IMG/VR virus record: IMGVR_UViG_3300017989_000311
Location: 1 to 30,999 of that record
Strand: one strand, 5' to 3'
DNA: 30,999 bases
DNA from: a virus
The stretch's first letter is position 1; each line of letters starts with the position of its first letter. Below the pieces are notes generated by a model, which worked only from the letters and a program-made list of their open reading frames with translations, ran no database searches and was not told the DNA's origin. Positions 1 through 7,793 of this stretch are shown here, in pieces. Made by a program: the position numbers and the translations under genes.

Positions 1-1011
1 ATCGGTGGTCGAGAGATAAGAGGACGTATCTTCTGTGATAAACAAGCCCTTCGACGTTCCGGGTGAGGCAAACATGGTATCGAAATTGGCTTTATCGGCA
101 GACTCCATGATAAACGAGTAGTTTTTCGTCCAGTAATGCCCGAGTTGGATGGATGATATTTGTCCGTCCTCAGACTGGTTCACGATGCTGGGATCGGCAG
201 GGTCATAGCGCATCTCTTCAAGAAACGTCCGCGTAGGCTCAAACCGCGGCCCGAGAAATATGCGCCCCATCTCGACATAGCCGTCGCTGTTGTCTACGTC
301 CTGGATAGTTATGCGCCAGTAGCGGTAGGTAACGCCCGCCGTTGATTGATAGGCGAGAATATCGTCCTGAATCGTAAAAGTCCACGACCCCGCCACGGTA
401 GTGAAATCATCGTCTGAGTACTGGAACTTCACCGTTGCCGTACTCTGAAAATTATGTCCCCGCACCATAGCGGCATGCACTGTTTGAGCGGAGCCGAGAT
501 CTATGTTTATAGCCTCTGTGTGGTGTATCCTGATCTCGTCTGCCGTGTAGGTCGATGCCCCGGAGTCGTCTGCCGCGGTGGCAAAGCCTATAGTGTCGGC
601 TACACTATCAGAAGCATTCGTCCCCGTGCTCCACTTCAGCGTAAAGTTGGCACCCGCTGAAATAGTGAATTTATTCGTACTGTCGGAATATGAGACGGTA
701 TAGGTAAGCCCACCCGCCGCGTCCATCTGGGTCTTGATCTCAGTCGCTAAGGTGTCAGCATCGTATGTACTAGCCGTCAGGGTCGCCGTAAGTTCGGCCC
801 CGCCTTCGTCGAAGTCGATTTTGTTGTTCTGTGTCCCACCCCCGGCATAAATGATAAAATACCCCCAGCCGGAGCCTGCACCGTGATTGCTGTGCCATGC
901 TTTATTGAAATCCCGGTGCTGGGTGTTTTCGGCGGTGAAGTTTGAGTGTTCTGTCGATTCGGTTAGGGTATAATTATCCCATAGATTGTTATAGTAAAAA
1001 CGGCATGTCAT
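1..1011 (-). CDS. Tail protein with discoidin-like domain, 3' end cut by window edge
   Basis: The frame is open from an ATG at 1011 to the window edge (337 codons seen, no stop). The ATG shares its A with the tape-measure stop (TAATG), so the two are probably translationally coupled. Residues 1-45 and about 158-255 together look like one F5/8 type C (discoidin) carbohydrate-binding fold, with IDLGSAQTV at 170-178 and YRYWRITIQD at 229-238. Between the halves, about residues 60-158, lies a stretch resembling the flagellin hook 'IN' motif: TYDADTLATEI, then YTVSYSDSTNKFTISAG, then IGFATAADDSG. From 258 the sequence changes character (FEPTRTFLEEM). A gene directly after the tape measure is usually a distal tail or baseplate component, and the discoidin-like part suggests glycan contact. 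The domain assignment is by motif reading and the exact tail role is inferred. Confidence 0.8.
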   Translation of the reverse strand, partial: MTCRFYYNNLWDNYTLTESTEHSNFTAENTQHRDFNKAWHSNHGAGSGWGYFIIYAGGGTQNNKIDFDEGGAELTATLTASTYDADTLATEIKTQMDAAGGLTYTVSYSDSTNKFTISAGANFTLKWSTGTNASDSVADTIGFATAADDSGASTYTADEIRIHHTEAINIDLGSAQTVHAAMVRGHNFQSTATVKFQYSDDDFTTVAGSWTFTIQDDILAYQSTAGVTYRYWRITIQDVDNSDGYVEMGRIFLGPRFEPTRTFLEEMRYDPADPSIVNQSEDGQISSIQLGHYWTKNYSFIMESADKANFDTMFASPGTSKGLFITEDTSSYLSTTD

Positions 1012-3572
1012 TATCTTTTATCCGTCAGGCTTCGCTCGTGGATGCGCCATACCTGTTTCCGTGTAAGCTCGGGTACGTACTTTGCCATGGCCATTGCCGC
1101 CTCTTTGCCGTCAATATAAATATGAACAGGTGCAGGATTCATCTTCACTTCAATCTTTTCGCTGTGGCCCGCCGGTGAAGATTGGCTTAAAGGCGCCACA
1201 TTCACAGCTTCTGCTCCGTTTTCACCCGCCATAAAAAGCGTAGGGCTTGTCACCACGCCGGAGAAGCCGTGCTGGGCGAACGTTACATCACCCAGGGCAT
1301 TCGCCATGCGGCCCGTATCGCCCTTTATCCTATCAAGTATGCTGCGGATACGCCGGAGTGCTGTGTTGCTATCATCTATTTTCGCGTTCCGGTCACCGGA
1401 GAATCGCTCAAGATTGTCCAAGCGCTGCTGGGCGTTTATAAAGGCCCAATCCCGAAGCTCTTTTACATTTTTCCAGATATGCTCGAAATGCCAAGAGTCG
1501 GTTGTAGACGGGCCGCCCGGACCCTGAAGAGCTGAAGCAACACTGGCAATGGCTGTGACTGCACCCGAAATCATATTTATCGGATTTGCAAGGCTGGCGA
1601 CTCCTGATGTTACCGCAGAAATGCCATCCGCAATGCTTGAAGTCCCCCCGCCTCCTAATGCTCCGCCTATCTCTTTTGCTATAGACGATGCCGCGCTGGA
1701 TATGCCGTCAAGAATGCCGCCAATAAAGTCGGTCACCCACTTTGCTATCATCTGACCTATCATATCGAAAAACTGCTCTTTTATAGCATCCCATATGCCC
1801 TTAAGACCTTCTTTCAATGACTTCGCACCAGATAACACATCGCTTATAGTCGTGGCCCACTTCGTTTTAAGACCGTCAGCCATTTGATTCCATAAAGTAG
1901 TCAGTCTTGATACTCGCTCTCCAACATTTTCGGTGGTGTTTTCCGTAGACTTAAGGATTTTGAGCATATTATCCGCCCAATAATCCCCCATGCTACCAGT
2001 AGACTCAACAGCGCTGTTTATCTCGCCAGTCAGGTAATTAATAGCCCCCGATGTTTTAGGAATGGTATCCGATAAAGTATTCTTAATATGAGTGTTGAGG
2101 TTTTTTATTGCCGTATCCCATGCCTCAATTTCCTTTTTGTTTTCTCTGGCTGCCTCTCCGGCATCTTGAAAACCACCGACAAGCCCTTGAAGACCGTTAT
2201 TTAGCTTGCTACCTATAGTTTCCGCTAAATTTCCCGCTTCTTCTTCTAGATCCTCGAGTGTTTTTTCCTGGCCCGATGCCTCTTTTGCGGCGTCAAGATG
2301 CTTTCCACCTAATTCATCCAAAAATTTCTTTAAATCCTTACCGTGTTTACCACTGGCTATAGCCTTTAAAGTTTTCTCTGTGTTTTGCCCATACTTATTC
2401 CAAATATTATTGATCTCTGCCAGTTTTTTGCGATATGCCTCTGCTCCAGCCTTAAGTGGCACGAATTTCTTGGCTGCCTCTTCTGCAAATTTTGACCATC
2501 CTCCAATCTGCTCAGTGAGTTTCGCCCAGCGCTTTGTCTCTTCTGAGGTATATTTTCCGGTAGCTTTCTCCCATTTCTCTCTTGCGGCTATTAGAAGTTT
2601 GTATGCACCATAGGCAACCAGGGCAGCAGCCCCCAATTTGCCAAGTACAGGGACGATGCCCAGGCCACCTGCACGTAGTGCCACAAAGGCACTGATCAAT
2701 TTACCGGATACTAAAAGCAATGGGCCAATAGCGGCGGTTAATGTGGCAATTTTAATAACAAGGCTTTTATTTGCCTCTGATAAATTAGAAAACCATTTAA
2801 CTACTTTTTCTACCTGTCTAAGTATTTCCACAAACGCCGGAAGCAGCTTCATTCCAATTTCTGCGGATAGTTCGGTTATTCTTGACCTCAAGGCCCGCAT
2901 TTTATTTGCCGGAGAGTCGAGTGTTCTGGCGAGATCCCCCTGAGCGTCAGAGGTCTGCTCCATAATAACGCCGTAGCGAGCCAAGACCTTTTGCTGTTCG
3001 CTTAGCGTTTCCCCCTGCTTGATTATTCCCTGAGTAAGGGCGTAATGTTTTATAGTGTTTTCGTTTACGAGTATTCCAAGGCGTTTCAGAGGTTCAATTT
3101 CGCCCGAAATACCTGATTGCAACTTTAAAAAGGCCTCTTCCGGCTTCAAGTTATAAAATGAGGCCATATCATAGGCCAGTTGAGAAAGCCCCTTCGCCAT
3201 ATCGAATGCGGCTTTCTCGCTAAGACCCATAGATTTAAGCATAACGTTGAAGGTTCCAACTGTTTTGCGGATTTCAAACCTATTGAGTCCCAGCGAACTC
3301 GAAAGTTCATCGCTCCATTTTCTAGCCGCGTCAGCCATCCCCTTCATGGATACTTCAAAAAGGTTTTCGCTTTCTATAGCGTCCATTCCTGTTTTTATCG
3401 CAGCCGCACCAACAGCCGCCAGTGGAGCGGTTACGGCAAGCGACAACCGCCTTCCGGCGACTTGCATTTTGCGTCCGAGCCTATCTAGAGAAGATGATGC
3501 GTTATCGAGACCCTTTTTAAGTCCACTAATATTAGCCCCGATTTCTACATACAAATCCGCAATCTTACGCAT
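1011..3572 (-). CDS. Tail tape-measure protein
   Basis: This protein of about 853 residues sets tail length and is threaded through the tail tube. It shows the TP901-type tape-measure pattern: an N-terminal segment (IADLYVEIGANISGLKKGL), amphipathic helices, and hydrophobic stretches near residues 45-60, 270-325 and 650-690. The first half keeps the motif region around LSQLAYDMASFYNLKPEEA and GETLSEQQKVLARYG that is common in this family. I place the start at ATG 3572 because an AGGAG lies six bases upstream; a TTG codon at 3575 is the only competitor. It follows the frameshifted chaperone genes, as in lambda-like and TP901-like tails. No peptidase or lysozyme domain is evident. If the usual 1.5 angstrom per residue holds, the tail would be about 130 nm long, which is an inference only. 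Confidence 0.95.
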   Translation of the reverse strand: MRKIADLYVEIGANISGLKKGLDNASSSLDRLGRKMQVAGRRLSLAVTAPLAAVGAAAIKTGMDAIESENLFEVSMKGMADAARKWSDELSSSLGLNRFEIRKTVGTFNVMLKSMGLSEKAAFDMAKGLSQLAYDMASFYNLKPEEAFLKLQSGISGEIEPLKRLGILVNENTIKHYALTQGIIKQGETLSEQQKVLARYGVIMEQTSDAQGDLARTLDSPANKMRALRSRITELSAEIGMKLLPAFVEILRQVEKVVKWFSNLSEANKSLVIKIATLTAAIGPLLLVSGKLISAFVALRAGGLGIVPVLGKLGAAALVAYGAYKLLIAAREKWEKATGKYTSEETKRWAKLTEQIGGWSKFAEEAAKKFVPLKAGAEAYRKKLAEINNIWNKYGQNTEKTLKAIASGKHGKDLKKFLDELGGKHLDAAKEASGQEKTLEDLEEEAGNLAETIGSKLNNGLQGLVGGFQDAGEAARENKKEIEAWDTAIKNLNTHIKNTLSDTIPKTSGAINYLTGEINSAVESTGSMGDYWADNMLKILKSTENTTENVGERVSRLTTLWNQMADGLKTKWATTISDVLSGAKSLKEGLKGIWDAIKEQFFDMIGQMIAKWVTDFIGGILDGISSAASSIAKEIGGALGGGGTSSIADGISAVTSGVASLANPINMISGAVTAIASVASALQGPGGPSTTDSWHFEHIWKNVKELRDWAFINAQQRLDNLERFSGDRNAKIDDSNTALRRIRSILDRIKGDTGRMANALGDVTFAQHGFSGVVTSPTLFMAGENGAEAVNVAPLSQSSPAGHSEKIEVKMNPAPVHIYIDGKEAAMAMAKYVPELTRKQVWRIHERSLTDKR

Positions 3573-3575
3573 CAA

Positions 3576-3968
3576 TTACTCCTGTTTTTTAGCATACTGG
3601 TCCTTAAGTTTCGTCCAGAATTTTTTCTTATGAAACGCCGCCAGTTCTTCAATGTCCTTTCTCGTCATGCTGTCCTTCGCCTTCGCCTCATCTGTGAATC
3701 GGACGAGGTCTGTTACCCGGAGCGGCTTTGTGCGCCAGCCTGCGTTATTGGCTATCCAGCAGGCGAGTTGCGCCGATTCGGTAAGCCGCCGCTTTGTCTG
3801 AGACTCATACGCATTGAGCAACGCAAAGAGTTCTGCGGGTGTTGTCCGCCAGAACTCAAAGGGATGGAATTCAAGGCGGTCTAAGGCGGTGGTGTAGGAC
3901 TCATCGAGATATTCATGCCAGCTTAAAGCTTTTGTGTCAGCATCCTCTATGTCTTCTAGTTTTTTTTT
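3576..3968 (-). CDS. Tail assembly chaperone, -1 frameshift extension (gpT-like)
   Basis: This frame has no good start of its own in the right place, yet it is open from the A9 run at 3960-3968 to a stop at 3576. A -1 slip at the run joins the upstream chaperone (residues through DDVKK) to K-LEDIEDADTKALSWHEY and onward, giving a fusion of about 231 residues. The downstream part contains FHPFEFWRTTPAELFALL, the kind of segment seen in the T half of lambda gpG-GT type chaperones. A TTG at 3821 could be called as a start but has no ribosome site and would discard this conserved part. Its position immediately before the tape measure is the classic place for the long frameshifted form, which recruits tail tube subunits to the tape measure. 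The frameshift is inferred from sequence and family precedent. Confidence 0.8.
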   Translation of the reverse strand, partial: KKKLEDIEDADTKALSWHEYLDESYTTALDRLEFHPFEFWRTTPAELFALLNAYESQTKRRLTESAQLACWIANNAGWRTKPLRVTDLVRFTDEAKAKDSMTRKDIEELAAFHKKKFWTKLKDQYAKKQE

Positions 3969-4270
3969 ACATCATCTGTCGGCGGAAAAGCCGCTTCAAG
4001 CGCACGTCCTACCTTTTCGGATATCTTCTCGATATTTTGAAAATCAATCCAAGCACCAACATCTTTAGGCGTAATTCCGTCGTCCTCATGCACGAGTCCG
4101 GCCCAGATCAGCGTGCGGAGATCCCGCAGCTTGACTGAGCCGGACACGAATGATTCAATTTTATCGACGGTTACGCCCAACTCGTCCTCAAGTGCTACGA
4201 GAGAGTTGAAATCATAGCGGAGATGCCGCTGTTTTCCACCTAACTCGATAGCAATAGACTTCGCAGGCAT
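3956..4270 (-). CDS. Tail assembly chaperone, short form (gpG-like)
   Basis: This 104-residue protein, MPAKSIAIELGGKQRHLRYD onward, has the compact helical make-up of siphophage tail assembly chaperones, with the recognisable YDFNSLVALEDELG and LRDLRTLIWAGL segments. It lies between the tail tube gene and the tape measure, where these chaperones sit. The start ATG at 4270 follows an AAGGGGG ribosome site. The gene ends in a run of nine A residues followed at once by TAG, so ribosomes can terminate (short form) or slip -1 into the downstream frame (long form). It should act in the cytoplasm by holding the tape measure before tube polymerisation; it is not expected in the finished particle. Confidence 0.85.
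   Translation of the reverse strand: MPAKSIAIELGGKQRHLRYDFNSLVALEDELGVTVDKIESFVSGSVKLRDLRTLIWAGLVHEDDGITPKDVGAWIDFQNIEKISEKVGRALEAAFPPTDDVKKN
3960..3968 (-). promoter_or_regulatory. Programmed -1 frameshift slippery site (A9)
   Basis: The minus strand reads GTA AAA AAA AAC TAG in the zero frame. The A AAA AAA core fits the XXXYYYZ rule for -1 slippage, and the zero-frame stop lies only one codon later. The -1 frame is then open for 127 codons and encodes the expected second chaperone domain. Poly-A slippery sites are common in phage tail chaperone genes. Confidence 0.8.
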
Positions 4271-4291
4271 ATAACCCCCTTGTCAGGCTGA

Positions 4292-4693
4292 TTAACTGGT
4301 AGAGCAGGTCAGCCCGTCAGTGATTGTGATGGATGCCGTGGCGGTAAGCGAGTCCTCGTAAGGCCCGGTATAGACCAGAGAGGTAACGATTCCTTCGCCC
4401 GTATAGGTGGCCCCGTCCGGCATTGTCACAATGCACGTTACCTGTGCCGGGGAAGCATTACATATGTGGTTTTGCAGCACTTTTTTCGCCACGTCGTTGT
4501 AGATATACAAAGCATCCACATCTATCGTATAATCCCGTCTTCCGACGAGATATTCGCCTGCCCGGCTGGAATCTGCGGAGGTGGCATCGATTGTCGCCTG
4601 AGAAAAAGACAGGGTGATAGTCCGAGCACCGGCAAGCACATCACCTTCTGCGGTAAGAGTCATATTGGCACCGGATACAGCATCTGTAGTCAT
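4292..4693 (-). CDS. Major tail (tube) protein
   Basis: This 133-residue protein begins MTTDAVSGANMTLTAEGDVL and has the all-beta pattern of TP901-type major tail proteins. Features include ARTITLSFSQATIDATSADS near residues 23-42, a GEYLVGRRDYTIDVDALY segment, and a C-terminal strand pair ending in TATASITITDGLT. It would polymerise into the tail tube around the tape measure. A strong GGAGG lies five bases upstream of the ATG at 4693. Placement between the tail completion gene and the chaperones is the standard order. An 83-base spacer upstream holds a perfect hairpin, which may matter for the high expression such a protein needs. Confidence 0.85.
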   Translation of the reverse strand: MTTDAVSGANMTLTAEGDVLAGARTITLSFSQATIDATSADSSRAGEYLVGRRDYTIDVDALYIYNDVAKKVLQNHICNASPAQVTCIVTMPDGATYTGEGIVTSLVYTGPYEDSLTATASITITDGLTCSTS

Positions 4694-4728
4694 AGTTCCT
4701 CCAAAAAAGTTAAAAATTTATAGAGATA

Positions 4729-4758
4729 GGGGGTTGCGGAAAATTGAGTGCAACCCCC
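4729..4758. other. Perfect 9-bp inverted repeat in the spacer before the tail tube gene
   Basis: GGGGGTTGC (4729-4737) and GCAACCCCC (4750-4758) are perfectly complementary around a 12-base loop. Read on the plus strand the stem is followed by C TTTTA, which is mildly terminator-like; read on the minus strand it is followed by TATCTCTATAAATTTTT, with T's only further down. It may be a partial terminator, an mRNA processing or stabilising stem for the tail tube message, or a bidirectional element. Confidence 0.5.
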
Positions 4759-4776
4759 CTTTTACTTGCTTAAGTA

Positions 4777-5193
4777 TTAAGCCATGTGAACACGGAACCT
4801 CAGCACGCCATGCCTTATGGGGCGGGCGGGCTCAGTCCCGTCAATTATAATATCGGTATAATCGAGATGGGCTATTACAGGAGTATAACCCGTTATGGAA
4901 AGAGCCGTGCCGTCAAGAGCCTGGGCGATATCGTCCAGCATATCGGCACACTCTTTTGTGCCCTTGTAGTCGCTCCATACGTGAATCATCACGATATTGT
5001 CTTGTGCCGGTGTATCCTGGGCGCTGAATGACGCAGAGCGCGTTCCTATGGGAGAGCTTATCGAGATGTAGGGTAGCGTGGCATTGTTCGGCACATAGTC
5101 GTAGGTGTCGTAATCGCTTGTAAGGTCGTCTGTGGTGAGGCGCGTATAAATTGCCGTTACAAGCTCTGTAAATCCTATCTTTCTTAGTGCCAT
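4777..5193 (-). CDS. Tail completion / tail-to-head joining protein (DUF3168-like)
   Basis: This 138-residue protein has the DUF3168 (SPP1 gp17 / lambda gpU-like) pattern. It has an N-terminal helix (FTELVTAIYTRLTTD), then YVPNNATLPYISISSP, a central strand IVMIHVWSDYKGTKE followed by the helix ADMLDDIAQALDG, and the terminal strand HGVLRFRVHM. The VxVWS(D)YKG(T)xE segment is typical. It is expected to cap the head-proximal end of the tail tube. The ATG at 5193 overlaps the stop of the large glycan enzyme by ten bases, so expression is probably coupled to that unrelated gene. In most phages this gene directly follows the gp10-like gene; here five glycan genes separate the two. Confidence 0.8.
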   Translation of the reverse strand: MALRKIGFTELVTAIYTRLTTDDLTSDYDTYDYVPNNATLPYISISSPIGTRSASFSAQDTPAQDNIVMIHVWSDYKGTKECADMLDDIAQALDGTALSITGYTPVIAHLDYTDIIIDGTEPARPIRHGVLRFRVHMA

Positions 5194-7784
5194 CTATTTA
5201 TAATCCTTGTTATATTGTGCTTTCTCCCGAAATAGTCGAATGGAGCCTTTCTGCGGTAGCGGTCATATTCCAAATCACGCAGGTCTGGCTTTAGATGCGT
5301 GCCGCAAGCGTCAAAACACACGGCGGCCTTCCATTCCGTCTCCTTCAGCCGGAGAAAGAAGTCCATGTGCTCGAATTCTATCTTGATATTGGCGTCCCAT
5401 CTCACATCGCGAAATACTTCGCGTTTAGCAAGAAAGAAATTCACCACCTGGTCGGCAATGCGAAACTTCACGCCGGATACGTCCTGCACGAGCGAGATGG
5501 CGGCATCGCGGTAAAGCACGCCGCCCTCAATATTAAGCATGAGACCCCGGCTATAGCGGTCGTTTCCAAACCGGGCGCCACTCTGCTCGTGTTTTATAAT
5601 TCCCGATACAATACCGATATCGTCGCGGCTGTCGAGCACCAGCTTCATGTTGCGCACCGTTTCAGAGTCATCAAGCCGGATATCGTCGTCGAGGATTAAT
5701 ATGTAGTCTTCTTTCACGTCCTTTACGATGGCGTTCCTCCCTGCGGACAGCCCGGAGTTGAAAGGCATGTACAAGACATGGTGACCGTCACGTTTCAGCT
5801 GGTCATATACCAGCCGCTTTTTATCAGATATACGGCTGTCATCTGCGATATAAAGTGTATAGGCATATGGAAACTTTGTTTCTATAGCATCGAGGGTGCG
5901 GAAAAAATTAGCCTCCCTCATAAAGGTTTTAATACCGACTGCAATAGTATCTTTCCGCTTCCGCCTTCTGCCTTTTTCGTCCTTAACAAATATCCCGCTT
6001 TGGCTTACTTGCCGCACATCTTTTGCTTCAATTATCTTGCCGCCGAATACGTCAAGGTATCCCAATGTCTCGTCGTCATCCTTCCGCTCAAGCGTGATAT
6101 AATAATCGGGGATTTTACCTGTTTTTTGGAAATAGACTGCGGCCTGGGGTGCATCGAGTTTTACCGCCTTGTCTGCCACGCCGAGCGCACTGAGAATCCG
6201 CATGCGGTCGGCATACGGCGGACCTATGGGAAGGTTGGCCTTCTCTATCGCTTTGTCGGAGTATATGCCTATCTTGTAGTCCGTCCCCAGGTTTTTCACC
6301 CCCTCTATCATGTCAATATGCCGGGGGGTTATAACACCCCAGGTATCGGCCGTGAAGGCAAATTTGTCCTTCTTAAAGAAACCGTGGTCTATCGCCCGGT
6401 TGTCCTTCCAGTATTGCCATATCCGGTTTGGCTTCTGCCAATCAGGGCCGTATTGAGCCTCGAGATATCGCTCCGGCGGGTTCGGCACATATGCTTCCAT
6501 TCTGCGGAATGTGATGTGCCTGAGGTTTTGAAACAGGTAGGCCGGTACTATCCGGGCCACGCACTCCATATGCTCTTTCCACCGCCCGAACCTGTCGGGT
6601 CCAAATGCCCCCCACCAGTAGTAATTGCCCTGCTCTCCAAAAAAGAATAAATCAATCTTGATGCCGTATTTGATGAAGCTAAGCTCTATTTTATGTCCGT
6701 TATATGTCCACTTTTTATAAAGCAAGAATCCGGCTTGTTTAAAATCAGAGAGAAATACATTCCAGAGTTTCAGCTGGCCCGGCGCAATGCCGATGTCTAT
6801 GTCCGGGTCATGTCCGATATAGCTGCCGTCACGGATCGCGCCGAGGCAGGTGCCACTCATCAGCCACCATCTTGCCTTATGCTTATTGAGGATGGAGATA
6901 GCGGCGGCCAAGTGCCTATCAAACATAGCGGTATTGGTTTTTCTGTCATCTTTCCCGGTGTAAATTATGGGGTTATATGTGTTGTAATCGCTGTAGCTGT
7001 ATTTCAATCCCCATTTTTTACCGAAAAGGTCGAATCCCACTTTGCGGGAACGATAACGCGTGTATTCCTTTGACGGATCTTCATGCTTATGCCATATCCA
7101 CACAGACGGTGTATATGCTATTTTCCATGCTTTTCGCCGCCTTGCAGGACGGTTTTTTACGAGCTTATATTTCACTGAGATGAAAAAATCACTGTGTTCA
7201 AGCGCGGTTTTAAACTGCGGATCCCACCGGATAGGCTCTTTGCAAACAGCGATTCCTCCACGCCAGAGGTCGAGGCGCATCATGAAAACGTTGAGCACCA
7301 GATCGCAGAGAAAATATTTGACTTTTCCGGCCTTCTGCCACCTCGGGTTTATTATCTTGTCCGTAAATTTGATGTTATCTTCAATGCGGTGGCGTCCTTC
7401 ATAGTGCATCTCAGAGCCGTCAGCGTTTTTAAGCATTCCTCCCACAATTCCAATGCTTTTGTCCTTCTGGAGTACGGCGTGCCAGTTTTCAAGCTTCGTT
7501 CCCTCATCGAACACACAGTCGTCCTCAACTATTACGATATAGTCATACTTTTTCGGAATACGCTCCAGGGCGGCATTACGCGTCCCTCCAACACCGAGGT
7601 CGAAGGGAAGCTCGAGGTATTTACACTCGTGCTGTCTGCAAAACTCCCGTTTCTCGTCTGTGTGATAGCCGTTATCGCCTATATATACCGGGATTCTAGG
7701 GTAGTATTTGCGTATGCTTTTGATGCACCGATAAAGGCATTCATCTCTCAAAAAAGTTGTAACAAGTACGGCAACGTCCTTCAT
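5184..7784 (-). CDS. Four-domain glycan enzyme: GT2 / LicD-like / cytidylyltransferase-like / GT2
   Basis: This 866-residue protein starts at ATG 7784 after GGGAGG. Residues 1-265 are a GT-A glycosyltransferase: VAVLVTTFLRDECL, acidic VEDDC at 86-90, and EHSDFF at 196-201. Residues about 275-465 resemble LicD/fukutin nucleotidyltransferase-fold phosphotransferases, with GTCLGAIRDGSYIGHDPDID at 311-330 supplying metal-binding acids and a second KIDLFFF. Residues about 475-600 resemble CTP-using cytidylyltransferases (TagD/CCT fold): TADTWGVITPRHIDMI, then KIGIYSD, PYADRMRILSAL and a terminal VSQSGIF like the ISTT motif; the usual HxGH reads TPRH, so the first His is replaced. Residues 612-866 are a second GT-A domain with ILDDD at 697-701 and EHMDFF at 805-810, related to the first. 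Known LicD enzymes move phospho-alcohols from CDP-alcohols to glycans, so the middle domains could make and use one donor. Substrates are unknown. Confidence 0.85.
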   Translation of the reverse strand: MKDVAVLVTTFLRDECLYRCIKSIRKYYPRIPVYIGDNGYHTDEKREFCRQHECKYLELPFDLGVGGTRNAALERIPKKYDYIVIVEDDCVFDEGTKLENWHAVLQKDKSIGIVGGMLKNADGSEMHYEGRHRIEDNIKFTDKIINPRWQKAGKVKYFLCDLVLNVFMMRLDLWRGGIAVCKEPIRWDPQFKTALEHSDFFISVKYKLVKNRPARRRKAWKIAYTPSVWIWHKHEDPSKEYTRYRSRKVGFDLFGKKWGLKYSYSDYNTYNPIIYTGKDDRKTNTAMFDRHLAAAISILNKHKARWWLMSGTCLGAIRDGSYIGHDPDIDIGIAPGQLKLWNVFLSDFKQAGFLLYKKWTYNGHKIELSFIKYGIKIDLFFFGEQGNYYWWGAFGPDRFGRWKEHMECVARIVPAYLFQNLRHITFRRMEAYVPNPPERYLEAQYGPDWQKPNRIWQYWKDNRAIDHGFFKKDKFAFTADTWGVITPRHIDMIEGVKNLGTDYKIGIYSDKAIEKANLPIGPPYADRMRILSALGVADKAVKLDAPQAAVYFQKTGKIPDYYITLERKDDDETLGYLDVFGGKIIEAKDVRQVSQSGIFVKDEKGRRRKRKDTIAVGIKTFMREANFFRTLDAIETKFPYAYTLYIADDSRISDKKRLVYDQLKRDGHHVLYMPFNSGLSAGRNAIVKDVKEDYILILDDDIRLDDSETVRNMKLVLDSRDDIGIVSGIIKHEQSGARFGNDRYSRGLMLNIEGGVLYRDAAISLVQDVSGVKFRIADQVVNFFLAKREVFRDVRWDANIKIEFEHMDFFLRLKETEWKAAVCFDACGTHLKPDLRDLEYDRYRRKAPFDYFGRKHNITRIINRWH

Positions 7785-7793
7785 TCTTCCTCC

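Noticed and set aside
5778-6650. Long plus-strand open frame (290 codons)
   Set aside because: It lies wholly antisense to the four-domain enzyme, whose domains are clear, and its translation shows no recognisable motif or ribosome site.
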